A stretch of 59,820 nucleotides of DNA from an uncultured Clostridia bacterium. GTDB lineage: Bacteria; Bacillota; Clostridia; TANB77; CAG-508. The stretch spans positions 1 through 59,820 of the forward strand of contig CANQJH010000007.1 of NCBI GenBank assembly GCA_947624195.1. The letters run 5' to 3'. The notes below the pieces were generated by a model, which was not told the DNA's origin, did no database searches, and saw only the letters and a list, made by a program, of their open reading frames with translations. Shown piece after piece: positions 1-7,393 of this stretch. Each line of letters begins with the position of its first letter. Positions within the stretch are counted from its first letter, which is position 1. The position numbers and the translations under genes were made by a program.

Positions 1-40
1 TTTAGTGGAAAGAAAAAAATTTTTGCATTTTAAAAATAAG

Positions 41-70
41 CGAGCCTTCCTATTTCAAGGAAAGCCCGTT
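41..70 (-). terminator. rho-independent terminator, leftward
   Basis: Read on the minus strand, CGGGCUUUCC and GGAAGGCUCG form a 10-bp stem that closes fully with G-U wobbles. An eight-base loop separates the arms and a U-rich tail follows. On the plus strand two pairs would be mismatched, so leftward transcription is the likely direction. Positions 71-226 are A/T-rich, and I see no gene there apart from a small 6-bp hairpin near 185-203. Confidence 0.55.
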
Positions 71-226
71 ATTTTTTATTTAAAAGCATTATCTAGTAAC
101 AAAAATATTATAAAAATATCAATTTGTCAATATACATGATCTCAGCACACAATCAAAAATAAATAGATCATATTAAAATCTCTACTGCATTACTATTGCA
201 GTACTTTTAGAAAAATCAACAAAAAT

Positions 227-269
227 AAAAATCGCGTAAGTGGCTATATAAGCACATTACGCAATTTTT
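227..269 (-). terminator. terminator of the tRNA-Leu gene
   Basis: GCGTAA pairs with TTACGC, flanked outside by AAAAAT/ATTTTT with one C-A mismatch between the two blocks. On the minus strand the hairpin lies 18 bases past the tRNA CCA end and is followed by a U-rich run, so it fits as the end of the tRNA transcript. It is symmetrical enough to work in both directions. Confidence 0.65.
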
Positions 270-286
270 ATTTTAAATAATTTGTA

Positions 287-370
287 TGGTGCGGATGAAG
301 GGACTTGAACCCCCACGTCGTTGACACTGGTTCCTAAGACCAGCGCGTCTGCCAGTTCCGCCACATCCGC
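287..370 (-). tRNA. tRNA-Leu (anticodon UAG)
   Basis: The minus strand folds as a class II tRNA. The acceptor arms are GCGGATG and its complement ahead of an encoded CCA. The D-arm follows, then a CTGGT/ACCAG anticodon stem with loop CTTAGGA (anticodon UAG). A long variable arm and a GGTTCAAGTCC T-loop complete it. The extra arm, the 84-nt length and the UAG anticodon identify leucine; it reads CUA and related CUN codons. The gene has its own promoter (406-434) and terminator (227-269), so it is monocistronic. Confidence 0.96.
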
Positions 371-405
371 AAATAAATAATATAGAAAAAATATTGTCAA
401 TATTT

Positions 406-434
406 ATAATACACTGTTTTAAATAATTTGTCAA
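406..434 (-). promoter_or_regulatory. sigma-A promoter for tRNA-Leu
   Basis: On the minus strand a perfect TTGACA (434 to 429) and TATTAT (411 to 406) are separated by 17 bases. They lie about 30 bases ahead of the mature 5' end of the tRNA. This is the best promoter match in the first kilobase. Confidence 0.8.
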
Positions 435-452
435 CAGATTTAATAAAATTAC

Positions 453-481
453 TTGAAAAAATTCTAAAAATAGAGTAATAT
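453..481 (+). promoter_or_regulatory. probable promoter for the 541-2068 genes
   Basis: TTGAAA at 453-458 and TAATAT at 476-481 are separated by 17 bases. Transcription would begin near 488, inside the AAGGAAGGAG sequence at 487-496. That sequence sits just ahead of a minimal open frame ATG-ATA-ATT-TAA at 500-511. Confidence 0.5.
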
Positions 482-540
482 AAATTAAGGAAGGAGTATA
501 TGATAATTTAAGTTATTAAATATATCATACAATAAAAACT

Positions 541-711
541 ATGAAACAAAAATTTCTTAAAGATTTGGGAATCGATATAGATGGGGCAACAGAAGATTTA
601 CTTCAACAGTTTGATTTAAATGGTTTTTTAGACCAAATAAGTGATAATAGATTAAAAGAAGAAGACAAAAAAATAGATGAATTGCAAGGAAAATCTAAAG
701 ATAACAATTAA
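541..711 (+). CDS. small acidic hypothetical protein, 56 aa
   Basis: This short frame starts MKQKFLKDLGIDID and ends KDNN. It is rich in Asp, Glu and Lys and looks helical and soluble. No family is recognised. It ends 22 bases before the rRNA methyltransferase and is probably co-transcribed with it. The weak point is translation initiation: no Shine-Dalgarno sequence precedes ATG 541, while a strong one at 487-496 serves a three-codon frame at 500-511. Either the small gene is translated weakly or by re-initiation after that leader frame, or it is not a real gene. Codon use resembles its neighbours, which favours a real gene. Confidence 0.5.
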   Translation: MKQKFLKDLGIDIDGATEDLLQQFDLNGFLDQISDNRLKEEDKKIDELQGKSKDNN

Positions 712-733
712 AAAACAAAGTAAAGGAAAGTAA

Positions 734-2068
734 ATGGAAGTTCCAGTAAAGAAAAATGAAGAATGCGTAGTTGATATAATTGATTATGGAGCAGAAGGCG
801 AAGGTATAGCAAAGATAAATGGCTATACCATTTTTGTAATGGGAGCTCTAAAAAACGAAAAATGTAAAATACATATTACCAAGGTGCTTACTTCATATGC
901 TTATGCAAAATTGATTGAAGTTATAAATGAGTCTAAAGAAAGAGAGGAGGCTGACTGCGAAACATTTCAAAGATGTGGAGGCTGTACACTAAGACATATA
1001 AAATATAATGAAACTTTAAAAATCAAACAAGAAAAAGTACAAAACTTAGTCAATAAAACTTTAGCCAACCCAATAGCTGTTGATCAAACTATTGGTATGG
1101 ATTCACCTGTTCATTATAGAAACAAAGCAATTTATCCAGTAAGTAAAAATAAAGAAATAGGCATTTTTGCACAAAGGACTCATGAAATAATTCCTCTAAA
1201 GGAGTGTAAGATTCAAACTAAAATATCACAGGAAATCGCAAAGTTTATATTAGAAAATTGGGAAGATAGTATATATGATGAAATTTCTGGAAAAGGTCTA
1301 CTTAGAGATATTATGATTAGAGAAGCGTTTAAAACCAAAGAAATAATGTGTGTAATAGTGCAAAATGGCACAAAAACATATAATCCAGAAAAATTAATAA
1401 AGAGATTCCCTCAAATAAAAACAGTAATTATAAATGTAAATACTAAAAAGACAAATGTGGTATTGTCTAATGATAATATTGTTGTCTATGGTAATGGATA
1501 TATTGAAGATAAATTGGGAGATTATACATTTAGAATTTCGCCTAACTCTTTTTATCAAGTAAATCCAATACAGACTGAAAAAATATATAATTTAGCTATA
1601 GAAAAGGCAGAGCTAAAAAAAGATGATATTTTATGTGATTTATATTGTGGTATTGGAACAATAGGGATATTTTCATCTAAGTATGTTAAAAAAGTTTATG
1701 GAATTGAAATTGTAGATGATGCTATAAATGATGCTAAACAAAATGCAAAAATTAATAATGTAACAAATGCTGAATTTATGGTTGGAGATGTAGAGGAAGC
1801 TTTTGATAATTTATTGACAAATGGAATAGAACCAAATGTCGTAATTGTTGACCCACCAAGAAAGGGATTAGATGATAAGACAATAGATAATTTAAATAAA
1901 TTAAAATTAGATAGACTGGTGTATATAAGTTGCAATCCAGCTACACTTGTACGAGATTTACATAAGTTAGAAAATGTGTACAATGTAAAATCAATAACAC
2001 CTATCGATAACTTTTGCTACACTAGCCATGTGGAGTGCGTGGCAGTGCTGAACCTTAAAGAGCTTTGA
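734..2068 (+). CDS. rlmD: 23S rRNA (uracil-C5)-methyltransferase, RlmD/RumA family
   Basis: This enzyme transfers a methyl group from S-adenosylmethionine to C5 of specific uridines in 23S rRNA. Residues 1-65 form a TRAM RNA-binding domain. Cys75, Cys81 and Cys84 (CETFQRCGGC) plus a later Cys in PLKECKIQ match the family [4Fe-4S] site. The C-terminal half is the methyltransferase: LYCGIGTIGIF binds SAM, DPPRKGLD follows, and YISCNPATL carries the catalytic cysteine. At 444 aa it has the usual length. Firmicute members can modify one site (RlmD) or two (RlmCD), and the sequence does not tell which. A good AAAGGAAAG site precedes ATG 734. Confidence 0.92.
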   Translation: MEVPVKKNEECVVDIIDYGAEGEGIAKINGYTIFVMGALKNEKCKIHITKVLTSYAYAKLIEVINESKEREEADCETFQRCGGCTLRHIKYNETLKIKQEKVQNLVNKTLANPIAVDQTIGMDSPVHYRNKAIYPVSKNKEIGIFAQRTHEIIPLKECKIQTKISQEIAKFILENWEDSIYDEISGKGLLRDIMIREAFKTKEIMCVIVQNGTKTYNPEKLIKRFPQIKTVIINVNTKKTNVVLSNDNIVVYGNGYIEDKLGDYTFRISPNSFYQVNPIQTEKIYNLAIEKAELKKDDILCDLYCGIGTIGIFSSKYVKKVYGIEIVDDAINDAKQNAKINNVTNAEFMVGDVEEAFDNLLTNGIEPNVVIVDPPRKGLDDKTIDNLNKLKLDRLVYISCNPATLVRDLHKLENVYNVKSITPIDNFCYTSHVECVAVLNLKEL

Positions 2069-2130
2069 AAAAAGCTTATATGAATATTACAAGGAAAAAT
2101 TTAACGTTATGGTAATATTAGGAGTTGGAT

Positions 2131-2667
2131 GTGTATATTATTGTTGAACAGGATAATTATAATAAAACAAAAGCAAAATTGAGTGTTTTAGATAATAATT
2201 CAAAAATTATTATGCAAGCTGATGCTTATGTAGGACAAAATGGTATGACAAAGGTCAAGAAAGAGGGAGATAAAAAAACACCAATAGGAGTATTTAATGT
2301 GGGGCTTGCCTTTGGCACTAATGAACAAATTAATTGTATTCTTAAGTACATTAATATTAATGAAAATCTGTATTGGGTAGATGATGTAAATTCAATATAT
2401 TATAATCGTCTTGTGGATATAACAAATGTAAAACAAGATTGGACTACAGCAGAACATTTAATAGATTATCCAGTACAATATGAGTATGCGTTAGAAATTA
2501 AAACAAATCCTCAAAATGTAAAAGGAAATGGGTCTGCAATTTTTTTGCACTGTAGTAATAATATTCCAACAGCTGGTTGTGTTGCAATAGAAAAAGAAAA
2601 AATGAGAGAATTACTTAGTGTGATTGATGAAAATACAAAGATTGAAATTAAATCTAACACAATATAA
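2131..2667 (+). CDS. L,D-transpeptidase-like protein (YkuD catalytic fold)
   Basis: YkuD-type enzymes cross-link or edit peptidoglycan using a catalytic cysteine. The signature is visible: KKTPIGVFNVG in the N-terminal half, then FLHCSNN followed by PTAGCVAIEKEKM with the His and catalytic Cys. I prefer GTG 2131, six bases after TAGGAG; TTG 2125 directly abuts that site and is less likely. The protein (about 178 aa) shows no signal peptide, membrane segment or LysM domain. It is therefore either exported by an unseen route or acts in the forespore/mother-cell context. The next two genes are germination genes, which makes a spore role a reasonable guess but only that. Confidence 0.8.
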   Translation: MYIIVEQDNYNKTKAKLSVLDNNSKIIMQADAYVGQNGMTKVKKEGDKKTPIGVFNVGLAFGTNEQINCILKYININENLYWVDDVNSIYYNRLVDITNVKQDWTTAEHLIDYPVQYEYALEIKTNPQNVKGNGSAIFLHCSNNIPTAGCVAIEKEKMRELLSVIDENTKIEIKSNTI

Positions 2668-2700
2668 TGAATGTTTAAAGCAAATTAATAATTATGTGAA

Positions 2701-2745
2701 AAATTAAAATGAAGTGTAACGTGCTATGCTCATTTTAATTTTTTT
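2701..2745 (+). terminator. terminator after the L,D-transpeptidase gene
   Basis: AAATTAAAATGA (2701-2712) pairs with TCATTTTAATTT (2730-2741), followed by further T residues. The stem is A/U-rich, so efficiency is uncertain. Confidence 0.5.
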
Positions 2746-2784
2746 ATATTAACGCGCTATACTTTATTTTAATTTTTTTATATT
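2718..2784. repeat. two-copy tandem repeat, about 33 bp
   Basis: The units AACGTGCTATGCTC and AACGCGCTATACTTT each run on into TTTTAATTTTTTTATATT, giving two imperfect copies at 2718-2750 and 2751-2784. The first copy overlaps the terminator at 2701-2745, so the duplication also created a second T-rich run. Similar junction duplications occur elsewhere in the window. Confidence 0.7.
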
Positions 2785-2843
2785 CTAGTAAGGTAACACA
2801 AAAAATGAAGATGAGCATATTATAGACAAAAGGAGAAACAATA

Positions 2844-3290
2844 ATGGCTTATTCAGAAAGAGAATTGTTGGCGAGAATAATTCAATGCGAAGCTGGAGGA
2901 GAGGGCGATACCGGTATGAGAGCGGTTGCTTCTGTTGTGATGAACAGAGTTAACGCACCTGATGGAGAGTATGCAAGAGTATCACAAGGCGGAAGTATAC
3001 GAAATATCATATTTCAAGAAGGTCAATTTGATTGTGTTAGAGAAACACTAAATGGGAAATATAATTCTCAAAACATATACAATATGAATCCGACTGAGGT
3101 TGAATATAACATTGCAGATTGGGCTATTTCTGGAAATAAGATTTCGGAAGCGGGAAATTGTTTATGGTACATGAATCCATTTAGACCCAATTGTCCGGGC
3201 ACATTTCCGTATAATGGATCTGGTACATTTCATACCAAAATTGTTCAACATTGCTTTTTTAGACCGACTTCAATATATTCTAGGTCATAA
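2844..3290 (+). CDS. cwlJ: spore cortex-lytic hydrolase, CwlJ/SleB catalytic domain
   Basis: Hydrolases of this family (Hydrolase_2) cut cortex peptidoglycan during germination. The protein begins MAYSERELLARIIQCEAGGE, with the conserved catalytic Glu in CEAGGEG, and continues with AVASVVMNRVN and a terminal GTFHTKIVQHCFF block. At 148 aa with no signal peptide or peptidoglycan-binding domain it matches CwlJ, which is made in the mother cell and sits in the coat, rather than SleB, which has an export signal and PG-binding repeats. AAAGGAG precedes the start. The next gene resembles GerQ, the coat protein CwlJ depends on in Bacillus. Confidence 0.85.
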   Translation: MAYSERELLARIIQCEAGGEGDTGMRAVASVVMNRVNAPDGEYARVSQGGSIRNIIFQEGQFDCVRETLNGKYNSQNIYNMNPTEVEYNIADWAISGNKISEAGNCLWYMNPFRPNCPGTFPYNGSGTFHTKIVQHCFFRPTSIYSRS

Positions 3291-3433
3291 ATTTTCTATT
3301 CTAAATATAGTAGCAATTAAAATGAAATTTTTTATATATTGGTTAAAGAAAATAGGCATTTTACTCTATGATTTAATATGGGTTTATAGGTAAATCATTA
3401 AAAAAATTTAATAAATTTAAAAGGGAGGCTAAA

Positions 3434-3913
3434 ATGGAAGAAAATAATAGTGTGGAAACAAAAGAGGCTGTAAACGATATGGGAAATGGAAGCCAAACAA
3501 GTATACCTAATGGCATGAATAGCAACATAATGCCAGAAGTTTTAACTAATGAAATATATACTCCAGCTTTTTTGCGTACTCAAATAGGAAGATTGATGAG
3601 AGTTGAATTTTTAATTGGTACCAATAATTTAGTTGATAGAATTGGAGTCTTGGCAGATGTGGGTGCAAGTTATATATTGCTTAGGTCGTTTGAAAATGAT
3701 AGTTTAGTATATTGTGATCTATACTCTATAAAATTTATAACCATATCAACAACAAGTAGATTATTGCAGAGTTTGACTGATAGCAATTACATGCAAGACG
3801 GGATGAATAATAATTATTTAAATAATGGTTTTTATCATAACAATTATGCCAACTTAAATAATGTATTGCCAAATGTTCCAAACAGTGGAATGTCAGGCAA
3901 TAGAAATTGGTAA
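3434..3913 (+). CDS. gerQ: GerQ-like spore coat protein
   Basis: The central block (about residues 38-100: TPAFLRTQIGRLMRVEFLIG, then GVLADVGASYILLRS and VYCDLYSIKFITI) resembles the GerQ domain, with a membrane/RNA-independent beta-rich core and no signal peptide. Both ends are low complexity: the N-terminus is Asn/Gly/Met rich, and the tail is Asn/Tyr rich (MNNNYLNNGFYHNNYANLNN), as is usual for coat proteins. In Bacillus GerQ is cross-linked in the coat and required for CwlJ placement. Placement directly after a CwlJ gene supports the call. A GGGAGG site precedes ATG 3434. Divergence from Bacillus GerQ keeps confidence moderate. Confidence 0.68.
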   Translation: MEENNSVETKEAVNDMGNGSQTSIPNGMNSNIMPEVLTNEIYTPAFLRTQIGRLMRVEFLIGTNNLVDRIGVLADVGASYILLRSFENDSLVYCDLYSIKFITISTTSRLLQSLTDSNYMQDGMNNNYLNNGFYHNNYANLNNVLPNVPNSGMSGNRNW

Positions 3914-3916
3914 AAC

Positions 3917-4007
3917 AAAAAAGATTAGATATTGATTGTACAGAACCTAAAAGTTATACTAAAGCATAACGATAATGGTTTAACACAGATATTATCTAAT
4001 CTTTTTT
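3917..4007. terminator. bidirectional terminator between convergent genes
   Basis: AAAAAGATTAGATAT near 3917-3932 is complementary to the ATCTAATCTTTTTT side near 3992-4007. A small inner hairpin (GTTAT/ATAAC) lies in the loop. A-run and T-run flanks let it stop transcription from both the GerQ-like gene and the minus-strand gene that ends at 4029. Confidence 0.7.
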
Positions 4008-4028
4008 ATGTAATAGTAGAATATTAGT

Positions 4029-4532
4029 CTATGCCAAAACAGCACTTAAAGCTCCAAAGACGCCAGCAGAAGCAAGCCCCATAATTATTCCAGCAAGGAC
4101 AACCCCTGCCATAATTGACACAATACTTTTTTTGAAATCCATATCGAGTAGGCTAGCTGCTAAAGTTCCAGTCCAAGCGCCTGTTCCAGGAAGGGGTATA
4201 CCTACGAATAAAAACAATGCTACATATACACTTTGACCTGCTTTTTCTTGTAGCTTTTTTCCGCCTTTTTCACCTTTTTCTAAGCAAAACTTAAAAAACT
4301 TTCCAATAAATTTTTTATCACTGCCCCAAACTAACACTTTTCTTGCAAAAAAGAAAATAATTGGTACAGGAAGCATATTTCCTATAATAGCTATTATATA
4401 TAACAAAATTAAATTGGTTCCACTATTTAATGCAGGACCAAAAGCTTCACTAATACCAATAGGAACAGCTCCTCTCAATTCAATTAATGGTATCATTGAT
4501 ACAAAAAAAACAATTAAAAATTTCTTAAACAT
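4029..4532 (-). CDS. COG2426 membrane protein (Sm_multidrug_ex family)
   Basis: This is an integral membrane protein with about four to five hydrophobic helices. It begins MFKKFLIVFFVSMIPLIELR and carries the family hallmark IELRGAVPIGI and, later, VGIPLPGTGAWTGTLAASLL. The family is annotated as putative small multidrug export, but its substrate is not established; the GIPLPGTGAWTG motif recalls DedA-like re-entrant loops. I start at ATG 4532 because the ATG at 4544 overlaps the AAAGGA ribosome binding site itself. The gene is transcribed opposite to its neighbours and ends against a bidirectional terminator. Confidence 0.8.
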   Translation of the reverse strand: MFKKFLIVFFVSMIPLIELRGAVPIGISEAFGPALNSGTNLILLYIIAIIGNMLPVPIIFFFARKVLVWGSDKKFIGKFFKFCLEKGEKGGKKLQEKAGQSVYVALFLFVGIPLPGTGAWTGTLAASLLDMDFKKSIVSIMAGVVLAGIIMGLASAGVFGALSAVLA

Positions 4533-4720
4533 AATACAATCCATCCTTTTCTCACAGAGTAAACATAGAAATTAAAGTCAAAGTAATTTCTATCCAAAAT
4601 ATTTTACTATATAGAATTCTAAAAGTAAATACTTGATAAAAAATCTTTTGTATTGTAAAATAATAACATGAATTCTAAAACAAGGAAAAGGTAAAATGAC
4701 ATTTGAATAAAAATAAATAA

Positions 4721-4740
4721 GCAGATGCTGTCGCATCTGC
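4721..4740 (-). terminator. terminator of the 64-aa membrane protein gene
   Basis: GCAGATGC and GCATCTGC form a perfect 8-bp stem with loop TGTC. On the minus strand it is followed by TTATTTATTTTTATT. It lies eight bases past the stop of the gene at 4749-4943. Confidence 0.85.
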
Positions 4741-4748
4741 CTACTAGC

Positions 4749-4943
4749 CTAGATTATACCTGCAAAAACTCTTTCTAAAAGTAGGATAAACGGAAATTTT
4801 AATATATCAATTACGAGCAATACAATAAATATAGCTAGTATTACTTTTAATATATTGAGAAAAATTTCCATAACGCTTATTTTATAGAGAGCAAATACAA
4901 ATATAACTAAAGCTATAACAGCAAGTACTCCAATAGTACTCAT
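4749..4943 (-). CDS. small two-helix membrane protein, 64 aa
   Basis: Starting from ATG 4943, which follows a TGGAGGG site, the protein is MSTIGVLAVIALVIFVFALY followed by a short link and a second helix (LKVILAIFIVLLVIDILKF). Almost the whole chain is membrane-embedded. No family is recognised. An upstream in-frame ATG at 4985 has no ribosome binding site and I reject it. The gene is monocistronic on the minus strand, with a strong terminator at 4721-4740. Confidence 0.65.
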   Translation of the reverse strand: MSTIGVLAVIALVIFVFALYKISVMEIFLNILKVILAIFIVLLVIDILKFPFILLLERVFAGII

Positions 4944-5152
4944 AGAGCAACCCTCCAAGGAGTGATTATATATATAGTATAGCAAAAAATTTACTAAAAA
5001 TCAAATTTAAGTTTAAATAATGATTAAGGTTAAAGGTAAAATCCATTTTAATTATAATAGAGTTAGTTTTAATATGAACCTAAATTAAAATAAAAAGATA
5101 ATGTAAACTGATGTATGAAAAAATGACATAAAAAAGATAGGAGAAATAAAAA

Positions 5153-5707
5153 ATGAAGGATGAATTTATAAAATTATTAAAAGAAATTAACAGAGAAGGG
5201 ATGGATAAGCTATTGGATTTTCTTGAAAAATCTGATTTTTACACTGCACCTGCAAGCACAAGGTTTCACGGATGTAAAGAAAATGGCTTATTAGAACACA
5301 GTATGAAGGTGTATGAAATATTAAAGTACAAAGTAGAAAATTGTGTAATTCCTATAGAAGTATCCGAAGAAACTATTAGAATAGTAGCTTTATTACATGA
5401 CATATGTAAAGCTAATTATTATAAAATCGATTATAGAAATGCAAAAAATAGCTTAGGCGTATGGGAAAAAGTCCCTTATTATACAGTTGATGACACGATT
5501 CCATATGGACATGGAGAAAAATCAGTTATGATGCTTACAGAATACATAAAACTTACTAATGAAGAAAAATATGCAATTCGTTGGCACATGGGATATACTG
5601 AACCAAAAGAATTGTATTCGACTATTGGACTAGCGTACAAGAAATATCCGTTGGCATTGCTTGCTCATGAAGCTGATTTAGAAGCAACTTATTTTTATGA
5701 CATTTAA
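5153..5707 (+). CDS. HD-domain phosphohydrolase
   Basis: HD proteins are metal-dependent phosphohydrolases acting on nucleotides or phosphodiesters. The metal ligands are visible: His in FHGCKENGLLEHS (about residues 39-50), the HD pair in ALLHDICKA (about 82-84), a later HGEKSVMM and RWHMGY, and Asp in HEADLEATY near the C-terminus. At 184 aa it is a stand-alone HD domain without a regulatory partner domain. The substrate cannot be deduced. It is followed immediately by the structured-RNA candidate at 5725-5920, whose transcript could derive from read-through of this gene. AGGAG precedes ATG 5153. Confidence 0.8.
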   Translation: MKDEFIKLLKEINREGMDKLLDFLEKSDFYTAPASTRFHGCKENGLLEHSMKVYEILKYKVENCVIPIEVSEETIRIVALLHDICKANYYKIDYRNAKNSLGVWEKVPYYTVDDTIPYGHGEKSVMMLTEYIKLTNEEKYAIRWHMGYTEPKELYSTIGLAYKKYPLALLAHEADLEATYFYDI

Positions 5708-5724
5708 TACTATTAATTCAATAA

Positions 5725-5920
5725 AGAAATAAATATAGTTATTTTTGAATAAGCCGCGCAGGGACCACCCGTAGCGCTAGCAAGGGTCGAATGAAGAAAA
5801 TTACATACAAGCGCCCAATGGCATTACGTAGACCTTAGGAAGTATATTAATTGCACAGCCATTAGTGGCCTTATGGAATTTTCGACAGCAAGGCATGAAA
5901 AAATAACTATATTAATTTCT
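5725..5920 (+). ncRNA. structured RNA candidate (raiA-motif or 6S-like)
   Basis: This gene-free stretch is far richer in G/C than its surroundings. It is enclosed by a long closing helix: 5725-5746 pairs with 5899-5920 over about 22 bp with a single mismatch. Inside are GACC/GGTC (about 5763-5788) bracketing an AGCG hairpin loop, AATGGC/GCCATT, and GCC (5753-5755) opposite GGC (5892-5894). A 71-nt part (5747-5817) recurs in diverged form on the minus strand at 40691-40766, including 26 identical consecutive bases, so the sequence is under constraint. Size (about 190 nt), closing helix and Clostridia context suggest a known class such as the raiA motif, or less likely 6S RNA. I could not decide which. 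The A/T-rich bases after 5920 could serve as termination tail. Confidence 0.6.
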
Positions 5921-5961
5921 GTTTATTAGATTAAATATATGAAAATAAATGATAATTTAGC

Positions 5962-5990
5962 TTGATTTTAATTGCAACTTATTGTATAAT
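5962..5990 (+). promoter_or_regulatory. promoter of the rubrerythrin gene
   Basis: TTGATT (5962-5967) and TATAAT (5985-5990) are separated by exactly 17 bases. They are placed about 45 bases before the ribosome binding site of the rubrerythrin gene. No clear operator is visible. Confidence 0.75.
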
Positions 5991-6041
5991 TCAAAATGTA
6001 TCAAGTTTATTTATAAACTAAAAATTTAAGGAGGATAAATT

Positions 6042-6581
6042 ATGGAATTAAAAGGTTCAAAAACAGAAAAAAATTTAATGGAAGCTTTTGCAGGAGAATC
6101 ACAAGCAAGAAATAAATATACATATTTTGCAAGTAAAGCAAAAAAAGAAGGATATGAGCAAATTGCAGCTTTATTTTTAGAAACAGCTGAAAATGAAAAA
6201 GAGCATGCAAAAATGTGGTTTAAATTATTAAATGGTGGAGATATATCTTCAACAGAAGAAAATTTAAAGGCTGCTGCTGCAGGAGAGAACTTTGAGTGGA
6301 CAGATATGTATGCAAGAATGGCAAAAGAGGCTAAAGAAGAGGGATTTGATAGAATTGCATATCTTTTCGAAGCTGTTGGACAAATTGAAAAAGAGCATGA
6401 AGCAAGATATTTGAAATTATTAGAAAATGTAAAAGATGGTCTTGTATTTAGCAAAGATGGAGATAGAATATGGAAATGTAGAAATTGTGGACACATTGTA
6501 GTTGGAAAAAGTGCACCTGCTGTATGCCCAGTATGCAACCATCCACAAGCTTATTTTGAAATCAAAGCAGAAAATTATTAA
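6042..6581 (+). CDS. rbr: rubrerythrin
   Basis: Rubrerythrin reduces hydrogen peroxide in the cytoplasm of anaerobes using electrons from rubredoxin-type carriers. Residues 1-140 form the ferritin-like diiron four-helix domain, with ligands in GESQARNKY, ENEKEHAKMW and IEKEHEARY. The C-terminus is a rubredoxin domain with two CxxC knuckles (CRNCGH and CPVCNH) for one iron. Its 179 aa is in the family range. GGAGG precedes the start, and the gene has its own promoter and terminator. It supports an anaerobic host exposed to occasional oxygen. Confidence 0.96.
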   Translation: MELKGSKTEKNLMEAFAGESQARNKYTYFASKAKKEGYEQIAALFLETAENEKEHAKMWFKLLNGGDISSTEENLKAAAAGENFEWTDMYARMAKEAKEEGFDRIAYLFEAVGQIEKEHEARYLKLLENVKDGLVFSKDGDRIWKCRNCGHIVVGKSAPAVCPVCNHPQAYFEIKAENY

Positions 6582-6631
6582 TATTTTTAAGATAAATATT
6601 AAAATAATAAAATTAACCATAGAGACCAAAA

Positions 6632-6667
6632 ACAAAAAGCCAGCTTTTACAAGTCTGGTTTTTTGTT
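6632..6667 (+). terminator. terminator of rubrerythrin gene
   Basis: AACAAAAAGCCAG pairs with CTGGTTTTTTGTT around an 11-base loop; the 3' arm is itself T-rich. It lies 50 bases after the rbr stop. Confidence 0.8.
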
Positions 6668-6795
6668 AAAAAATAATATCTATAATCAGTAAATAAATTA
6701 TGGAAAATAGAGTTAAAAAAATGTAAAACAAAAATATAAATTTGAATTACAAAATATCGAAAAGAAGAATTTAATTTAGGAGTAATTAAAATAAA

Positions 6796-7248
6796 ATGAA
6801 AGTAGGTTTTACAATTGGTAAATTTGCACCACTTCATAAAGGTCATGAAGCGTTAATTGAAAAAGGCATTAGAGAAAACGATGAATTTTATATTTTAATT
6901 AATGATACAGATATAACTACTGTACCATTGGAAGAACGCGCAAATTGGATAAAAACGCTATATCCAACAGCCAAAGTGATATTAGGTAAACATCCTCCAA
7001 AGCAATATGGTATGGATGAAAAATCTATAAAAATACAAACTGATTACTTAAAGGAAATGTTTAAAGGAATTCCAGTTACATCATTTTACTCAAGTGAGCA
7101 ATATGGCAAATATGTTGCAAGAGACCTTAATGTAGAAAATATTACAGTAGAGAAGTTTATTCCGGTAAATGCAACATTAATTAGAAATGATCCTAAAAAG
7201 TATAAAAATTATATGGAAGATGTTGTATATAATTATTTTTTATGTTAA
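6796..7248 (+). CDS. NadR/NadM-like nucleotidyltransferase domain protein
   Basis: The protein begins MKVGFTIGKFAPLHKGHEAL. HKGH is the (H/T)xGH nucleotide-binding signature of cytidylyltransferase-fold enzymes. A C-terminal VNATLIRNDPKKY corresponds to the ISSTxIR-type second motif. The closest pattern is the NMN adenylyltransferase domain of NadR, which would form NAD from NMN and ATP, but the kinase half of NadR is absent and the chain is only 150 aa. A different nucleotidyl acceptor is possible. It stands alone between rbr and tyrS, with AGGAG upstream. Confidence 0.7.
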   Translation: MKVGFTIGKFAPLHKGHEALIEKGIRENDEFYILINDTDITTVPLEERANWIKTLYPTAKVILGKHPPKQYGMDEKSIKIQTDYLKEMFKGIPVTSFYSSEQYGKYVARDLNVENITVEKFIPVNATLIRNDPKKYKNYMEDVVYNYFLC

Positions 7249-7367
7249 ACTGTCAAGGTATTAGAAAAAGCAAATTAATATAACAAAGTAATAAAAAAAT
7301 AGTCAAACAAAGTAATAACAATGGTTTATAAGTTTACCTAAAACTTAAATAAATATTAAGGAGACAT

Positions 7368-7384
7368 AAAAAGGAAACTTTTTA
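7368..7384 (+). promoter_or_regulatory. GAAA-tetraloop hairpin in the tyrS leader
   Basis: AAAAAG-GAAA-CTTTTT forms a compact hairpin between a good AAGGAG sequence (7358-7363) and the tyrS ATG at 7394. The purine-rich AAGGAA inside the hairpin is 17 bases from the start, too far for ordinary use. If the hairpin forms, AAGGAG is brought to an effective distance of about 14 bases. I see no T-box leader. Confidence 0.3.
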
Positions 7385-7393
7385 TAAAGTAAA

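Noticed and set aside
1696..1983. Minus-strand open frame inside rlmD
   Set aside because: It is fully antisense to a well-conserved gene, has Ser/Thr/Leu-rich shadow composition and lacks a ribosome binding site.
6026..6538. 170-aa minus-strand frame over rubrerythrin
   Set aside because: It mirrors the rbr coding strand; no start site, no domain, and rbr is certain.
7249..7393. T-box riboswitch before tyrS
   Set aside because: The spacer is only 145 bases and lacks the T-box sequence and the specifier stem; only a small GAAA hairpin is present.
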